A DNA stretch of 64,000 nucleotides from Thunnus maccoyii (Eukaryota > Chordata > Actinopteri > Scombriformes > Scombridae). Both the position numbers and the translations under genes were made by a program. The notes under the pieces were generated by a model. It did not search any database. It was not told the origin of the DNA and saw only the letters and a program-made list of their open reading frames with translations. Numbering within the stretch: position 1 is the first letter of the stretch; every line of letters starts with the position of its first letter. Shown here in pieces: positions 1 to 29,845 of the stretch. Location: the NCBI RefSeq assembly GCF_910596095.1, contig NC_056543.1, positions 24,810,542 to 24,874,541 on the forward strand. The letters run 5' to 3'.

Positions 1-519
1 ATTCTACTTGATTGTCATTTTGGAGGCTGTTGTTTGTGGTGTTTAACTGTATTTTGCTGCAGAGGTATTTTTATCATGTAGACAAAAAACATAGAAACAC
101 TTCAGTTTAACAGTGTGTTTAGTATTTAGTCAGAGGTAAGTGGTCTTTTCTCTATCAAATTAAAACATATTGAGAAACACCTCTGTGTAACTCAATACAG
201 CTCCACAACCTACCACCTCCAAAACAACCACTGAGTCAATTTACTTAATCAGTTTAGTCAAAAACTGAATATAACCTTCACTAAAGTTTGATTTCTTGCA
301 GGGTTGTTGTATTAGACTGATACTTCTATTTATATAGTGCTAGCCTGGTATGGTCTAGTTTAAGAGAGTATGTTCTCATCAGTCCTTTCATCTTTGTCAT
401 CAGATATTTATAAAAGACACAGTACAGCTGACAAACCCACCACCTAATGTTTTATATTAAGTGTAAAATGTCCCAGTCTGTCATTTGGTGTTAGTGGCAG
501 ACAAGACTGTAATCCACCC
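1..519. other. Intergenic DNA downstream of rpl8, no gene seen
   Basis: AT-rich sequence without a convincing coding exon, RNA gene or recognisable repeat. It lies beyond the 3' end of the minus-strand rpl8 gene. Confidence 0.5.
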
Positions 520-718
520 TTTTCACAGCATTTTGTCATCACAGTAGGAAAAGCACAGGTGTTGATAATGATGGTTCAGTTCTGTTGAAGTGTCCCAGTA
601 AACCAGTATGCACCAGCACCAGGACCCTGAAACTGAAGTGGCTACATGGAATTCAGTCATTAATATTTACACCTGTGCTTTTTCTACTGTGACGAGTCAA
701 AATGTCTTCCATGACAGA
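520..718. mobile_element. Short non-autonomous DNA element (MITE), copy A
   Basis: The ends form an imperfect inverted repeat: AAAAGCACAGGTGTTGATAA near 549 faces its reverse complement TTACACCTGTGCTTTTTCTA near 667. The middle contains CCAGCACCAGGACCCTGAAA. The same sequence recurs on the other strand at 28698-28925, so this is a dispersed family of roughly 200 bp with no coding capacity. Its superfamily is not certain. Confidence 0.7.
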
Positions 719-837
719 CTATTGTGATAATTTATGCATTTATCATCTAGTTGAGTATTTTACCACTACATCTGTCCCACATTTGAACTGTGACGACCCG
801 CAAATGAAGCAAATGAACAGATTCTTTTGGAACAGAT

Positions 838-843
838 TTTATT
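838..843 (-). terminator. rpl8: rpl8 poly(A) signal
   Basis: AATAAA on the minus strand, only about 17 nt beyond the stop codon at 860-862. This gives a very short 3'UTR, as is usual for ribosomal protein genes. Confidence 0.7.
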
Positions 844-859
844 ATCAAGAAAGTCAGGC

Positions 860-5010
<4,151 letters not shown>

Positions 5011-5084
5011 TTATTCTGTCTGTATTTAAAACGGCCTTGTTTGATAGATTTAAAAGATTTGGGAAGCAAGAAGTTCACAACAAT

Positions 5085-5420
5085 TAAACTTGATTCAACT
5101 TTGTCATTGCTCAAAGTTCAAGTACTGAGACAACAAAATGCAATTTAGCATCTAACCAGAACTGCAAAAGTAGTAGTAAAGTGCAGTGTAGTACTAAATA
5201 GAGTAAACAGTAAGGGTAGGTATGAATTAGATATATACAGTGTGAACACTAGTAACTTAGCAGTATGAAGTATACACGCTAGGAAATGCAGAGTAAACAG
5301 CTCGATGTCTTATCAGAATACGATGAACACACTATAGATCATATATAAACACTATAGACAGAAGTATGAGTGTGAAAACACTATATAAGATATAACTAGT
5401 ACACACAGTGGTTTAAGTGT
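5085..5420. repeat. Probable LINE/SINE tail fragment in rpl8 intron 1
   Basis: Contains CAACTTTGTCATTGCTCAAA, CTGAGACAACAAAATGCAAT and repeated AAGTGCAGTG-type words, which resemble fish non-LTR 3' tails in reverse. No coding part is visible. Recognition is by memory of fish repeats only. Confidence 0.45.
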
Positions 5421-5841
5421 GGTATAAATAGCGAATGTGTGTCAGCTACTGCTAGTTAGCATGCTAGCCGGCGTTAACAGTTAACAGTTTAGTAAATGTT
5501 TCGGTACTTTAACAAAGTCACAGATGAACTTGCTGTCAAATTTGATAGTCAAATACAAATTAAGCTTTCTCTAGCTTCTGTCAGTGGTTCACATTTAACA
5601 CATATGCTCCGTTTGAGGCCTTTTAGCGGCTACACATTACTGTTACAAACACCGTGTCACCAACGAGCTGGACAGAACTACAAAAATACTTTAATATCAA
5701 CTTCTGCCGCTAAAATACTCAGTAAGAGTTGTTTTTATACATTTTCTACACATTTAGAAATGTCCGTTTAAAGCGGATGACATCTTAAAATCATGATTTA
5801 AAGCAGATTTTGTGAAGGGAATAAGACCGAAGCTGTCCTAC

Positions 5842-5905
5842 CTAAACTCCGTAGACGGAAAGAGGAAGTGCAAAGGGAAAAGCGAAGGTTTTCTTCCGGA
5901 GAAAT
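5842..5905 (-). promoter_or_regulatory. rpl8: rpl8 first noncoding exon, TOP-type start and promoter
   Basis: On the minus strand the pyrimidine run CTTCCTCTTTCC (5868 down to 5857) has the form of a 5' terminal oligopyrimidine start, expected for mTOR-regulated translation of ribosomal protein mRNAs. A donor GTAGGA follows the exon end at 5842. A CCGGAAG ETS-like site lies just upstream near 5893. The exact start site is inferred. Confidence 0.7.
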
Positions 5906-6638
5906 CACCGCAGGGGCTGATGGGAAGTGGAGGCAAATATAGTGTCTATCGATATATCTATCTTGGTAGGAAAAAAAAGATAAATCAATGATTAACGTGT
6001 TTTTTAGAAGCTAAAGGATTATTATCAAAGCAGTTTTAGAAAGTCAAGACATACTGTAATATGTTTAGAGGATAAAGTAAGGGATATGCAAAGGTACAAA
6101 TGCGCAATTATTTTTTCCCAAATATGTTTATTGTATTTACACATAACATAAAATAACATACACTTTACATTGAACATAAAAGACACAAAAGTGGCTTAAA
6201 CAAAACACATAAAGCCACTTTAAATACAATTTGGCCAAGTTACGTTCGGCTGTCATATTTGTAGATAGGATACTTAAATCATAAAAATCAATGATCTAAT
6301 ATAATAGATAGTGGATAATATAGTATTCACTTAAAACTCAAGGTAAAACAAAACATAAAGAAAATTCACAGAGGTTCAATGCAAGGCCTCAACAATTACA
6401 TTTCCCCTCCAGAAATGTCATGAATGAGCCCCAAATCTTTTCAAAAGGGTTGGATTTTGCTTTTACTATATATGTATAAGAATATGTGTATATATGTATG
6501 TAAGTTTTTCCATAGGCAGGCTATGAACCAGTCCCTCCATCCAGCTTTGCTTGCTGGGTCTAATAATGGATTTCCATGACAGGGTAATTTTATGATTTAT
6601 GAACAAACATAACCATCATCTTAATTAGATTTTTCAGT
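5906..6638. other. Intergenic AT-rich DNA, no gene seen
   Basis: Between the rpl8 promoter and a Tc1 element. It holds AT-rich sequence with a TATATGTAT-type simple stretch near 6470-6500. Part may be old LINE sequence but I cannot place it. Confidence 0.4.
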
Positions 6639-7949
6639 TTACAGGTTACAGGAAAAATGACCAAAATTATTGGTACCCTTCCATTTTATTAAAATAATGC
6701 ACCATTCGCCCTGAACATTAAACATGGAAAACAGAAGGAAAAGTAGAGAATGGTGCAAAGAGACTAGTAAAAAAGTAATAGCCAAGCATGGTCAACATAA
6801 AGGTTACAAGACTATCTCCAAAAAGCTTGATGTTCCTGTGACCACTGTTGCCAATATTATTAAGAAGTTTAAGGTCCATGGAACTGTAGCCAACATCTCT
6901 GGATGTGGTTGCAAGAGGAAAATTGGCCTGAGATTGAACAGAAGGATTGCTTGAATTGTCAAGAGTGAACCAAGGAAAACTTCAACACAGATCCAAGCTG
7001 ATCTTCAAGTTCAAGGTACAATAGTTTCAAGTCGCACCATCCATCGCTGTCCGAATGAAAATGGGCTCCATGGTAGAAGACCCAGGAAGACCCCACTTCT
7101 AAGAGGGAGACACAAAAAAGCCAGACTGGACGTTGCCAAAATCCATGTTGACAAGCCACAGTCCTTCTGGGAGAATGTGTTTTGGACAGATGAAACAAAA
7201 TTAGAGCTTTTTGGTAAATCACACCAACCCTATGTTTACAGGAGAAAAAATAAGCCTTCAAAGAAAAGAACACCATGCCTAACGTGAAACTTGAAGGAGG
7301 CTCAGTGATGTTTTGAGCTTACTTTGCTGTCTCAGGGACTGGGTGCCTGGGTGCACAATGAAATCAGAGGACTATCAGTGCATTTTGGAGCCTTATCAGA
7401 AAGTTGTGTCTTAGTCGCAGGTCATGGGTCTTCCAGCAGGATAATGACCCCAAACATACATCAAAAAGCACCAAAGAGTGGATGAGAAGAAAATGTTGGA
7501 TCGCTCTAAGGTGGCATGTAATAAGTCCTGATCTGAATCCCAGTGAACAGCTGTGGAAAGAGCTGAAATTTGCAGTTGGGAGACAGCACCCATCAAACCT
7601 GAGAGAACTGGAGCAATTTGCTCAAGAAGAGTGGACCGAACTACCAGTGGAGAAGTGTAGAAATCTTATTCAGAGTTACAGAAAGTGCTTGACTGCAGTT
7701 ATTGCCTCCAAAGGTTGTGCTGCAAAATATTAAATTGAAGGTACCGATATTTTTGGCCTTGTCATTTTCATTTGTTTTAATGTATTAAATAATATGTTAA
7801 GTTGTAAATCAAAAACAAAGTTTCAGTTATATTAAATGTGAAATAAAGAATGATGCATATTTCTGTCAGAATCAACTTAATACAGAGGAAATTTAGTTTT
7901 TGTTTTTCTTAAAGTGGAAGGGTACCAATATTTTCAGCCACGTCTGTAT
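6639..7949 (+). mobile_element. Tc1/mariner-type DNA transposon with broken transposase
   Basis: About 1.3 kb, bounded by related ends: CAAAATTATTGGTACCCTTC near 6663 and, inverted, AAAATATTGGTACCCTTCCA at the right end, next to TA. The N-terminal part (6724-6954) has the Tc1 helix-turn-helix arrangement GYKTISKKLDVPVTTVANII followed by a basic stretch. A later frame (7404-7733) has the catalytic signatures FQQDNDPKHTSK (second Asp) and SPDLNPSEQLWKELK (third acidic residue). A stop after the N-terminal domain and at least one frame change separate these parts, so the transposase is dead. Confidence 0.92.
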
Positions 7950-9854
7950 ACAGTCTATGATCATGATATAGGCCTCTGGTGTATTTAGTGAGATCTGAGA
8001 TCTATTAGTGTGTTAGTGGTGTTGCTATTTGCAGACAATGAAACAACATATGGAAAAGAAGGAGATATGAAAAAAATATTCTCAATAAAAGGTGGAGGTG
8101 TGGGCACTAGAGTCGGACATTTATGGAAAGGAATTGGAAACAATTGAATACTTAAATATTGGAGAATATGATTAAACAAAAGACTTACATGGGTTTATAT
8201 ATTTACAGAAAACAATGTAAAAATGCAACAAAGTGTTGAATGTCATGAGTGAAAAGAAAAAGTGACAAGGCTGTAACACCCAGTGGAGCTTATTCAGTCC
8301 TTTCCCTTTGCACTTTTGGTGAACATTTAGCGGTTTTGGCTTATTGGGAAAAGTGATATAATATAATAAAAGTATACATTTCTGTTCCAGTGGGGAAGAC
8401 AATTGTCCAGATCATTGTAAATATTTTATCCATTAGTTGATGAATGTGAAATTGCGAAAATGGTCTGTCATTATAAATACTTAACAGTAAAATCTGGAAA
8501 AAGAAACAATCTTATGTCAGCCATTAGGTCATTGCTGTAAACGTGAAATATTATTATTGCCCAGCAGATGGGGCCACAAGCCCTGCCACGCAAACCTCAA
8601 TTATACAGAGGACAAACTGTGGACTCCATAAATACATTTTGTGTTGTGATTATTCTGAAGTTATATCAAAAACCTGAAGACTTCAAGTGTTCCTAGAAAT
8701 AAAAGAAGATAAGGTTCATATCAACCTTTATTCAGTCTGAATACAACACATATTAAGTGTTACAGGTTTATGTAATTGATCCACACCTCACACCCACTCT
8801 GTCAGATTTGTATAAACAAGTTAAGCAACATTTTTGAGTAGGCAGGTGCACCTTGGTGCTTTCCGTGTCTGTACAGGAAAACAGTGTGTGTCATTGGATG
8901 TCTATTGGATAATGACTAATTAAGTGACGCACTAAGTCGAGAGGTGTGTCTGATCTGTGTGTGTTCTCAAACTTTGGCTTATCTCAGGAGTGGACTTGGA
9001 CGACATAATATTGATTAACTTTACATGATCTCTTGGGGATGGAGTAAGGGGGGATTTGCTAGGCATCAGCCTCTCTTCTCATCTCTCATTTTGGCAATCT
9101 CTCACCAGTTGACCTTTCTCCTAGTTGCCTATTACCTCCACTGTACCTTATCCCCTCAACATATGGTCTCATCAGCCCTCTCTCTGCTGGTACAGTGTAA
9201 TGCAGGGGATAAATAACTGTGAACAGGCCTCACAGCCTGCGTGTATAGACAACAGAAGGCACACCGTTAGAGAAAAGACAGAGTGAGGGGGGTTGTGAGT
9301 GGAGGAGAAGAGGGAGGCTGGGAGAAGGCTTTGGCTTTGCTAATGCTTGACTCTGCCTGACCTTACAAAGGACATTTGAAACCATATGATTAGGAGATGA
9401 TCAGCCATCCCAGATGTCACATGTCCCATTTTGAGCAGCTTTGGGAAACAGTTTATGTAAATTAAATTTAAGTTTTAAAAAGCAGTTAAATAAAAATTTA
9501 ACTACTTTTGACTGGTGCTGTATATAGTATAAAACGTTCCAGATCGTCTTCCTCCAGGAGACTCACACCTCTTGTCTCTTCTCTCTCTGTGTGAATGGTA
9601 TTGTTGAGTTTCTTGTATGTATGTAGCCTCTTTCCAGGTCTCCATTGCAGAGAGAAGGTTGTTTTATTCTGTTCTCTTCTTGTATTTACATAATATTATC
9701 ATTCCATTTATCTTAAGTGTTGTTGTTTCTGTCTACTCCGTGCATATGACATCATATGACATTATCTCAAACTACAGTCTAAGCATACAGGGTGTCTGCA
9801 CTAATTGTAAAGCCCTTTGAGGAAAAGTTGTGATTTTTGGGTGGCCTATATAAA
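7950..9854. other. Intergenic DNA, no gene seen
   Basis: Nearly 2 kb between the Tc1 copy and repeat debris. I find no exon with homology I recognise and no structured repeat. Confidence 0.4.
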
Positions 9855-10034
9855 CTGGAGTACCGGGTTGAAAACCACGTTTTATACATTTCCAAACATC
9901 ATGTGTAAAGCAAACACAGGTGGCAATTCAGGTGACACAGATGATGGCTTTTATTACCAAATGATGTGATTATCCTATAGGATGCCTTGTGATGTTTGGA
10001 AAAAGTGATTTTCAACCCAGTATTCCTGTTTGGT
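9855..10034. repeat. Inverted-repeat element, MITE-like
   Basis: A left arm near 9858-9903 (CGGGTTGAAAACCACGTTTT, then TTTCCAAACATCATG) is matched in reverse complement by a right arm near 9989-10031 (GATGTTTGGAAA, then TTTTCAACCCAGTATTC). The spacer is about 85 bp. No coding capacity. Confidence 0.6.
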
Positions 10035-10204
10035 CCCTGATGAAGGTGTAAGGTGTAAATGCTGGACTTTATTTCAGCACAATGCTGTTTGAATAAAGAA
10101 GTTGATGAAACTAACAAGTATGTGTGCATTCCTCCTCATTCAACTATTTAAGAGTTAGCTAGTTACCAGCACCAAAGGGTTGAGGTGCTTCTTCATTTGT
10201 AGCC

Positions 10205-10440
10205 TATATCAGACTATCTTTATTGTCAACTCATTCATATACAGGTATGCATTTGGGTCTATATGGTGCAACAGTAAAACAGGTAGACAGTGCAAGACAG
10301 AAAATTCACAATATAAAACATAAGGACATAAACTGAACAAATCTGTGCATAACATAATATTGCAAATATGATAGACACTATAAGACAGAACAGTAGTGCA
10401 AAGACAATGTAAACTGTAAAACAAGACACTAATGCAAAAG
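10205..10440 (-). mobile_element. Probable LINE 3' tail, antisense
   Basis: ATCTTTATTGTCAACTCATT followed by words such as GTGCAAGACAG and AGTGCAAAGACAATG resembles the reversed 3' tail of fish non-LTR elements, which end around GACAATAAAG. Truncated, with no ORF. Confidence 0.5.
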
Positions 10441-10611
10441 GACAGTGATATATATAAATGACATTTACTTGATTTGAAGTAAAAGTTGTTGGGGTTTGGT
10501 TTAGTATATATTGTTTATGGAGCCCACTCCAATTAGTTTATTAAGTTGTCTGGAAAACTTAAGAGTGAAACCTTATATCCAGGTACACTCATTGAAACAG
10601 GCCTCATATAT

Positions 10612-10775
10612 TCAGTCCGTGTATGACTAATCCCCTCTATGTTCCCACAGCAATAAGACTGTTCAATTCCTCCTGAATTGACTGGATAGTTTTTTGTTTT
10701 CATATTTTGATGAGCTCTTGACAGTTTGAATTTCCCTTCGGAAAGTAATAAAGTAATATCTATCTATCTATTATT
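10612..10775 (+). mobile_element. Truncated fish LINE 3' tail ending in (TATC)n
   Basis: TTTGAATTTCCCTTCGGAAA followed by GTAATAAAGTAATATCTATC is the 3' end of a common fish non-LTR family (Rex/Babar-like, from memory), which ends in ATCT repeats. Only the tail is present, upstream of ddx3x. Confidence 0.7.
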
Positions 10776-10909
10776 ATTATTATCATGTTTTTTGTTTAGT
10801 TTAGTTTTGTTTTTAACTGCGTCATTGTAAACTGTTTAGGTTTCGGTCCTGGGGTTTTATAGGTACACAGTGAAGCATGTGCAAATGACGCGTCAAGACA
10901 GAGTTATAT

Positions 10910-11102
10910 GACCAACCGCATTATTTTTCCCACCTGCATTCTGTGAAGACCCGCCTCTACTCTGCCTCTGATTGGCTCTGACTCTGAGACTTATGCATAA
11001 ATCTAACCAACCTAATCAACGAAGGTAAGGAGTACCGGCCAATCAGAGGCAAAGTAGGGCGGGTCTTTGCAGAATGCGGGTAGGAAAAAAATAAGGCTGA
11101 CC
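10910..11102. mobile_element. MITE with long inverted repeats in the ddx3x 5' flank
   Basis: Two arms of about 65 bp are imperfect reverse complements. Left arm 10910-10976 contains CCCACCTGCATTCTGTGAAG and CTCTGCCTCTGATTGGC. Right arm 11036-11102 contains GCCAATCAGAGGC and GCAGAATGCGGG. Each arm brings one CCAAT box (ATTGG near 10971, CCAAT near 11039) and a GC-rich box. It lies about 410 bp upstream of the ddx3x ATG, so it may contribute promoter elements. Confidence 0.75.
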
Positions 11103-11515
11103 AATCTATAATGATCGGTTTCATGTGTCTACCAATAGCTGCGAAGGAGAAACATCGCGATGTTTGTGTAACAGCCCCCTGGCTGAGGCGATATCTCGCG
11201 TTACCTGAGCACTCGATGCCTCATTCCGCCACGGTCGAGCCTGCCGAGAGGGGGGTTTCTGTTCAACAGCGCTGCTGCAATCCTTTCATTTGGAAACTTG
11301 AACAGAATTTATATTTATAACAAACATCACTGTTTTATTTATTTTAAGTAAACGTTATTATCTAGCTAACTTCATAAGTAACCGTTGGCTCAAGGTAGTA
11401 ATTTGTACAGAATAAGAGAAGCTAAGTTAACGTTACAGTTACATTAGACCCGGGTCGTGCTAACAAAGAAAATCCTTTCTCTTCAGAAATAATCCCCCAC
11501 TACTCTCTTTTAGTT

Positions 11516-24642
<13,127 letters not shown>

Positions 24643-27475
24643 TCACCATAGGAGTAGGTTGCCATGCCAACCCAACCCAATGGAAACCACATGTTAACTT
24701 AAGCCAGACCATAACAACCCTCCCTGTGTAGCTTCACTGACACACAGTACATTACCAACCCTGGTTCTCTGCCGTTCGCTTCTCTCAAAATGAAGTGTAG
24801 CACGACGCAAAGGAAAGTCACCAGCACGTGCAATGCACCGGAGACCGCAGAGATTTGCACACCTCAGAGTGAGCATGGATGCTGACATGCATTGTCCGAT
24901 AGCAACCTCGGACTTTCATTGTTAGAAGTATTTTTGTTCTTTTTGTGGAAAAAACCCAATTGAATAACCTGAGGATCATTTGTATGTTAATGTACTGTGC
25001 CTTTTGAATTTAAACAGGAAATCTGTGTTTTCATTTCACCAGATGAACATGGCCAAGAGCTCTAAATTTGTTTTTACTATTATTTTTGTTTGGTGAAAAA
25101 TATTAGAAAGGTAAAAAAAAAAAAAAAAAAAAAAAAAAAGCTTAGACTTAATCAAACCTTGGCAAACACTGGGACATTGTGGCTCTCGAGTCATGATTCC
25201 ATTTGAACTTCAAATTTATTGCAGAAACATCATGTAGCCTTTTCTACAAACAGCTAATGGAGCCATTACTATATCGAATACAAACTGGGCCACTCTGTGA
25301 AGCAACCGTATTTTAATTCTAAGGGACAAAGTTACATTTGTTTGTTCTTTTTTGCTCACTCTATCCTGGACAGGCTCCTTTTTATGGATATGGTAGTCTT
25401 TGAAATAGCCATTCCTATTGTAATCTTAAGAAACACAGAAGTCATTAAGCTCAGTGCCAACAATCGCTGAGGTTTAAACAAGAATAATCAATGCTGGAAC
25501 TTGTTACTCCACATTTTTCAATTGACTTGACAGTGTTATGGCAGCTAGTATGTTACCAAGTGCTAGCTACATAAAGTGGGCGGTGTTTTTTGTTTGTTTT
25601 TACTTGAGACATTTTTGGTGCAGGTGTGTGCAAAATTGAAAAACTCAGTCAGTTTTTTGATTTTTGTTTTTTTGGGGGGGGGGATTGTTTCTCTACAAAT
25701 ATGTATCAAAACAAAAAATGCCTGCCATCTTGAAAGTGAAGTTCAAAGTGGCTGCATAAAGGACCACAGCATCGGGAGGGCATAGCGTGGTGTTAGTGTT
25801 TACTGAATCGACTGACCACCGCGTGGCCCACATGGTATTCTACGCTTGCAAGTGTTTTGTTTTTTGGTCAAGGAGAAAGGACAAGTGAACTGAGTCGCAG
25901 GCTTAACTTAATTACAAACGTTTTCTCTTTTCAAGCTGCGTTGGAGGCATGGTTCATCTTTAAGAGACAGGCAGGAGAATGATCACTGAGGTTTATCAAT
26001 TAAACAGGAACAGAGCGGGGTTGAGCAGCACTCCGACCACCGGGGTTAGGGAATCTAGGGTAGGCGTGGGGCGCAGTTTTCAGTGCACCGCTGTTGTCAG
26101 TGGCTTTGGTTTCCATTGCTGCATAGTGTAACTGTGGAGGCGGCCAAAGATGAGGGAGTGTCCACTTCCTTATGGAACATTAAAGTACTGTCAGGTCCTC
26201 TGGGAGTTCATCTGCTCTGTCATGTATAAAAATCTGTGGCTTTGTAAAGCCAGAGCAGGCTTTTCCTCTCAAAGAGGAGCAGCCATCGAGAGGAGGAGAG
26301 ATGGGGGCGTTTGACCTCAAAATGCTCCAGTTTTCTCAACGGGTGTGTTGTGCCTTGAAAACTTTTTTTTAAAGAAATTGAACTAAAAGTGGATGCACTG
26401 ACAGTGTTGAGAACTTGAGATTGAATGGTGCTACTTGATTTAGGTGTGTAGACCCTTGTACGTCGTGCCCATCAAGTTTTACAAAAGTTATTTTATTGCA
26501 CATCTAGAGTTTTATATAGATGTCTTGGATGATATGTGTCCTTAAGCTTCCAAATATTGTGTGTGAGGAGATTGTGAAAAACGCAGCTTGTTTACAAAGG
26601 GGAAGGGTTCTCAACGTTTAAACCAGGATTTATTTGGGACCAGGGGATTTAGCAGTTGGGGGAATTTAGCCATTTGCACAGATTTCTAGATTCTACTTTT
26701 GCTGCTAGTTTTGTGTAATTTATTAAGCATTTTTGACAAATATTTATTTTTGTAAGCCTCAAAGTGATTCTTTGAAAGTTTCAGAAACTTGACCAAAAGA
26801 CAGTACAAAAAACACTGGCACTTGAATGTTGAATGTCACCTGTATGCGTGAAATTTATATATTTCGGGGTAGTGTGAGCTTTTTAATGTTTAAGATACAT
26901 TGGACTCAGTAAATATCCACAGCTGTTTCAGGGCCTCCTCAGGGCCAGTCATCTCTACTAGATTATACTAATTGGTCAACGAAATTTGAAATGGAATTGA
27001 ACAAACATGCCAAGGTTTGGAATGAAGCTGTCAAAAGAGCAAATAAATTTCCTAAGCATATCAGTGCAGAAGTGTTCAGATTCTCCAATTGTGTGCATTA
27101 TTGATTCTTTACTCTAATTTGACCTGATAATTATTTTTCTCCAGTGAATGTCTGGCACATGGCAATCCTTAAAGAAACAAACATGTGGTTTATTCTCATT
27201 GTTGTATTTGCATATATTAAAACTCTGGAGTTCTCCTTGAATGTGGAGCACGTCTACAGCATTGATTTCCAAAGCAGCCATCAGTGCCGTTTGGGATGAA
27301 CAGCAGGCTCTGTGCAGGCAGAACCCGAGACCTGTTCCACGTCCACTAGAGAACCCTAGAGCTCTTTAGATGTAGACTTTGCTTTCTGTATTAGCTTATA
27401 GGCTACTGCACTGCATGGGAAATACTCAGCTGTGCAATTGTATGATTTTACCAAATAAAATGTTTGAATGCAAAA
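24643..27475 (+). other. ddx3x: ddx3x 3'UTR with poly(A) signal
   Basis: About 2.8 kb without ORFs or recognisable transposons follows the stop. It ends near an AATAAA at 27454-27459. A 27-nt poly(A) run lies at 25113-25139. Long conserved 3'UTRs are known for vertebrate DDX3 genes. The end point is inferred from the signal. Confidence 0.7.
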
Positions 27476-27863
27476 TTATCTGGAAGAATCCAGCATGTTT
27501 CCTGAAGACTTGTTTACTGTAGTTGTGCTGAGAAGACCTGTAGCAAGCGGTCTGTCGCCCTGTGTGGATACGGGGCAGGCGGGCGGCAAAATCCAAATTG
27601 GTATAGATTGGATGGGCTTAATTTCTTTTGAAGAAAATATATAAAGATTTCATTTGTAAATTCAACTGTGTCACTTGTGTTATTTTCCCAAACATGTTAT
27701 TGTAACTGAGTTGTCCTAAACTGCATCATACAGTGATGTCTGTCCATTCAGTGTGTGTGCTGTCACAACCTGCCTCAACAAAGGGTGAAGATGCATTGTC
27801 ATAACAGTATTTATGTTCAGCTAGGAGACACAAACTCAATATAGTACAACATACACGAACCTA

Positions 27864-29015
27864 ATACACTATACGGTCAAAAGCATGCGGATACCTGTGG
27901 ATGGGTGTTTTTCATGGTTGACACTAGTGTCCTTGAGTCCAATTCAGGAGAAAATGTAAGAGAAATCTTCATGTTACAGTATTAACTGATCAATGATAGT
28001 GTGCTTCTAACACACTATCGTTGGCAACAGTTTGGGGAAAACCTTTTACTATTTTACCAGGAGACACAAATGTCAAATTCTATGCAGGTGCTCAGTAATG
28101 ATTTGCACAAAACTGCACACTACTGTCTTGTTTCCAAATCATGAATTATGTTATATGTAAGGGAGGGTGTTAGGTGACTTCTCTACTACTGTAAAAACAC
28201 ATGATTGAATGTATATATGGGTAAATGTATTTATTCATAGATTCATATGTTTTTAAGGAAACAAATCAAGAGCAAACCTGCTAAAAATGTATAGAAACCT
28301 CATCACAAAAAAAGAAAAGGGGAATATGAAAACATGGAACTCTGAGCACTAAAGCACACTGAACTCATGAAATCTGAAATGTTAAAGAAAATAAATAATA
28401 AATTAGCGGCCCACTAAACATCCTAGTAAATACATGATCTCAGTCCCAGTCCCCACCATCTGGCCTCTGTCCTTATCTGTTTCAACCACTGACTATATAA
28501 AGATGACAATGACCCCATGAACAAAGCAAGATCCTTAAAAAGAAACTGTTTTCCCAGTTTCATGTGGAAGAAACTGACTGACCTTCACAGAGCCCCGACC
28601 TCAACCTATCCCAACACTTTAGGGATGAATTAACACTAACTGTGAGCATGGTCTTACTGCCCAACATTATTAGTGACTGACTCTCACTAAAAGGCCTTTT
28701 GCACTGAAAGCATTTTGACATGTCAGTTGGAAAAGAAGCAGGTGTAATTAATAAAATTAATGACGGCTGAATTCCATTTAGCTGCTTCAGTTTCAGGGTC
28801 TTGGTGCTGGACCACTCACACTGTCACAGTTGACTGGGAGACTTGAATAGAATAAAGTCATCATTAACGTTATTAGTAACACCTGTGCTTTTCCTGCTAT
28901 GACAAGTCAAACTGTCTGCTGTGATAAAGGCCTGCGCTCTTGAGGCTGAACGGGAGAAAATCCCTGCAGCCAGATTCCAAAATCTTGTGGAAAGCCTTTC
29001 TCAGTGCAGCAGGCA
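27864..29015 (+). mobile_element. Degraded non-autonomous Tc1-type element, itself interrupted
   Basis: Starts TACACTATACGGTCAAAAGC, a variant of the familiar fish end 'CACTATATGGACAAAAGTAT'. Further in, 28570-28680 (CTTCACAGAGCCCCGACCTC) and 28934-29000 (GGCTGAACGGGAGAAAATCC, CAGATTCCAAAATCTTGTGG) match the internal and distal parts of the same family. A second MITE (28698-28925) sits between these parts. The stretch 28050-28480 is not recognised. The right terminus is lost. Confidence 0.7.
28698..28925. mobile_element. MITE copy B, nested in the Tc1-type element
   Basis: Reverse-oriented relative of the element at 520-718: it shares CAGTTTCAGGGTCTTGGTGC and ACACCTGTGCTTTTCCTGCT. It is flanked on both sides by AAAGGCCT (28690-28697 and 28926-28933), a probable 8-bp target duplication that would point to hAT-type mobilisation. 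Confidence 0.75.
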
Positions 29016-29611
29016 GTCAGATGGTCAGGCTGAATCTCCCAGACGACCCAAATCCAGAGGCCTGACATTATTTCCTCTCATGGTAACCAGACATGCCGAG
29101 AACATGGTAACCCTGTGTGCTGAATTTTAAACTGACGTGGGATATGAGGTTAAAATTCAACCGTCTGACCTGTATTTCCTGTCTCTACAGATGGTTTCTA
29201 CTTTGGCCATCTGTGGGAGCTTTTTAGGCAGTGAAAAGACATTACATACCCTGCATGAAAACCATGTTTACCCCAATTTTGGGAGGTTTTTCGTGTTACT
29301 CTTGAAAGAAAGGCCACATGGTCACCTAATGTGCTGAGTAGGTTTCATAACCACAGAGGCAGTGACACCCATTAAAACCCTGTTGTGTAATTTCTGTGTC
29401 ATTTTGAAAATAAGGACATTCAAGTCTGGTGAACACATACAGCTCTCAGGGGAGAAAAGATGGTCATCCATACAGCTTCAACAGCACACTAATCTCATTT
29501 AATAAATTTTATTGATCAGCTCTCATCAGATCACACTACTGATGGCCTGCTCATCCCCTAATCCATTTCAACATCTGCATTTCTGACAAGTTTCATGTCC
29601 AACTTCATGCT

Positions 29612-29636
29612 CTGTGTGTGTGTGTGTGTATGTGTA
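29612..29636. repeat. (TG)n microsatellite
   Basis: Interrupted TG dinucleotide run upstream of nyx. Confidence 0.8.
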
Positions 29637-29820
29637 GGTGGTTGGGTGTAATCTAAGTGCTGTGTGTTTCTAAGTTACCCCTCTGCCTCGGCTGTTTGAT
29701 CTGAAAGCTTTGCTTTACTTCTGTAATCCCGCCAACCGCCCATCTCCATCTCCATCCATCTAGCCCTCTCTCCATCACTCCATCCAGGGGATTTGACTGC
29801 CATTAAGAGATGGCTTTTTG

Positions 29821-29845
29821 GTGTGTGTGTGTGTGTGTGTGTGTG
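29821..29845. repeat. (GT)n microsatellite
   Basis: Uninterrupted GT run of about 12 units, about 560 bp upstream of the nyx start codon. Confidence 0.85.

Noticed and set aside
25113-25139. Poly(A) run in the ddx3x 3'UTR as the tail of a retroposed insert
   Set aside because: No element body or target duplication is recognisable beside it, so it is treated as a simple A-run.
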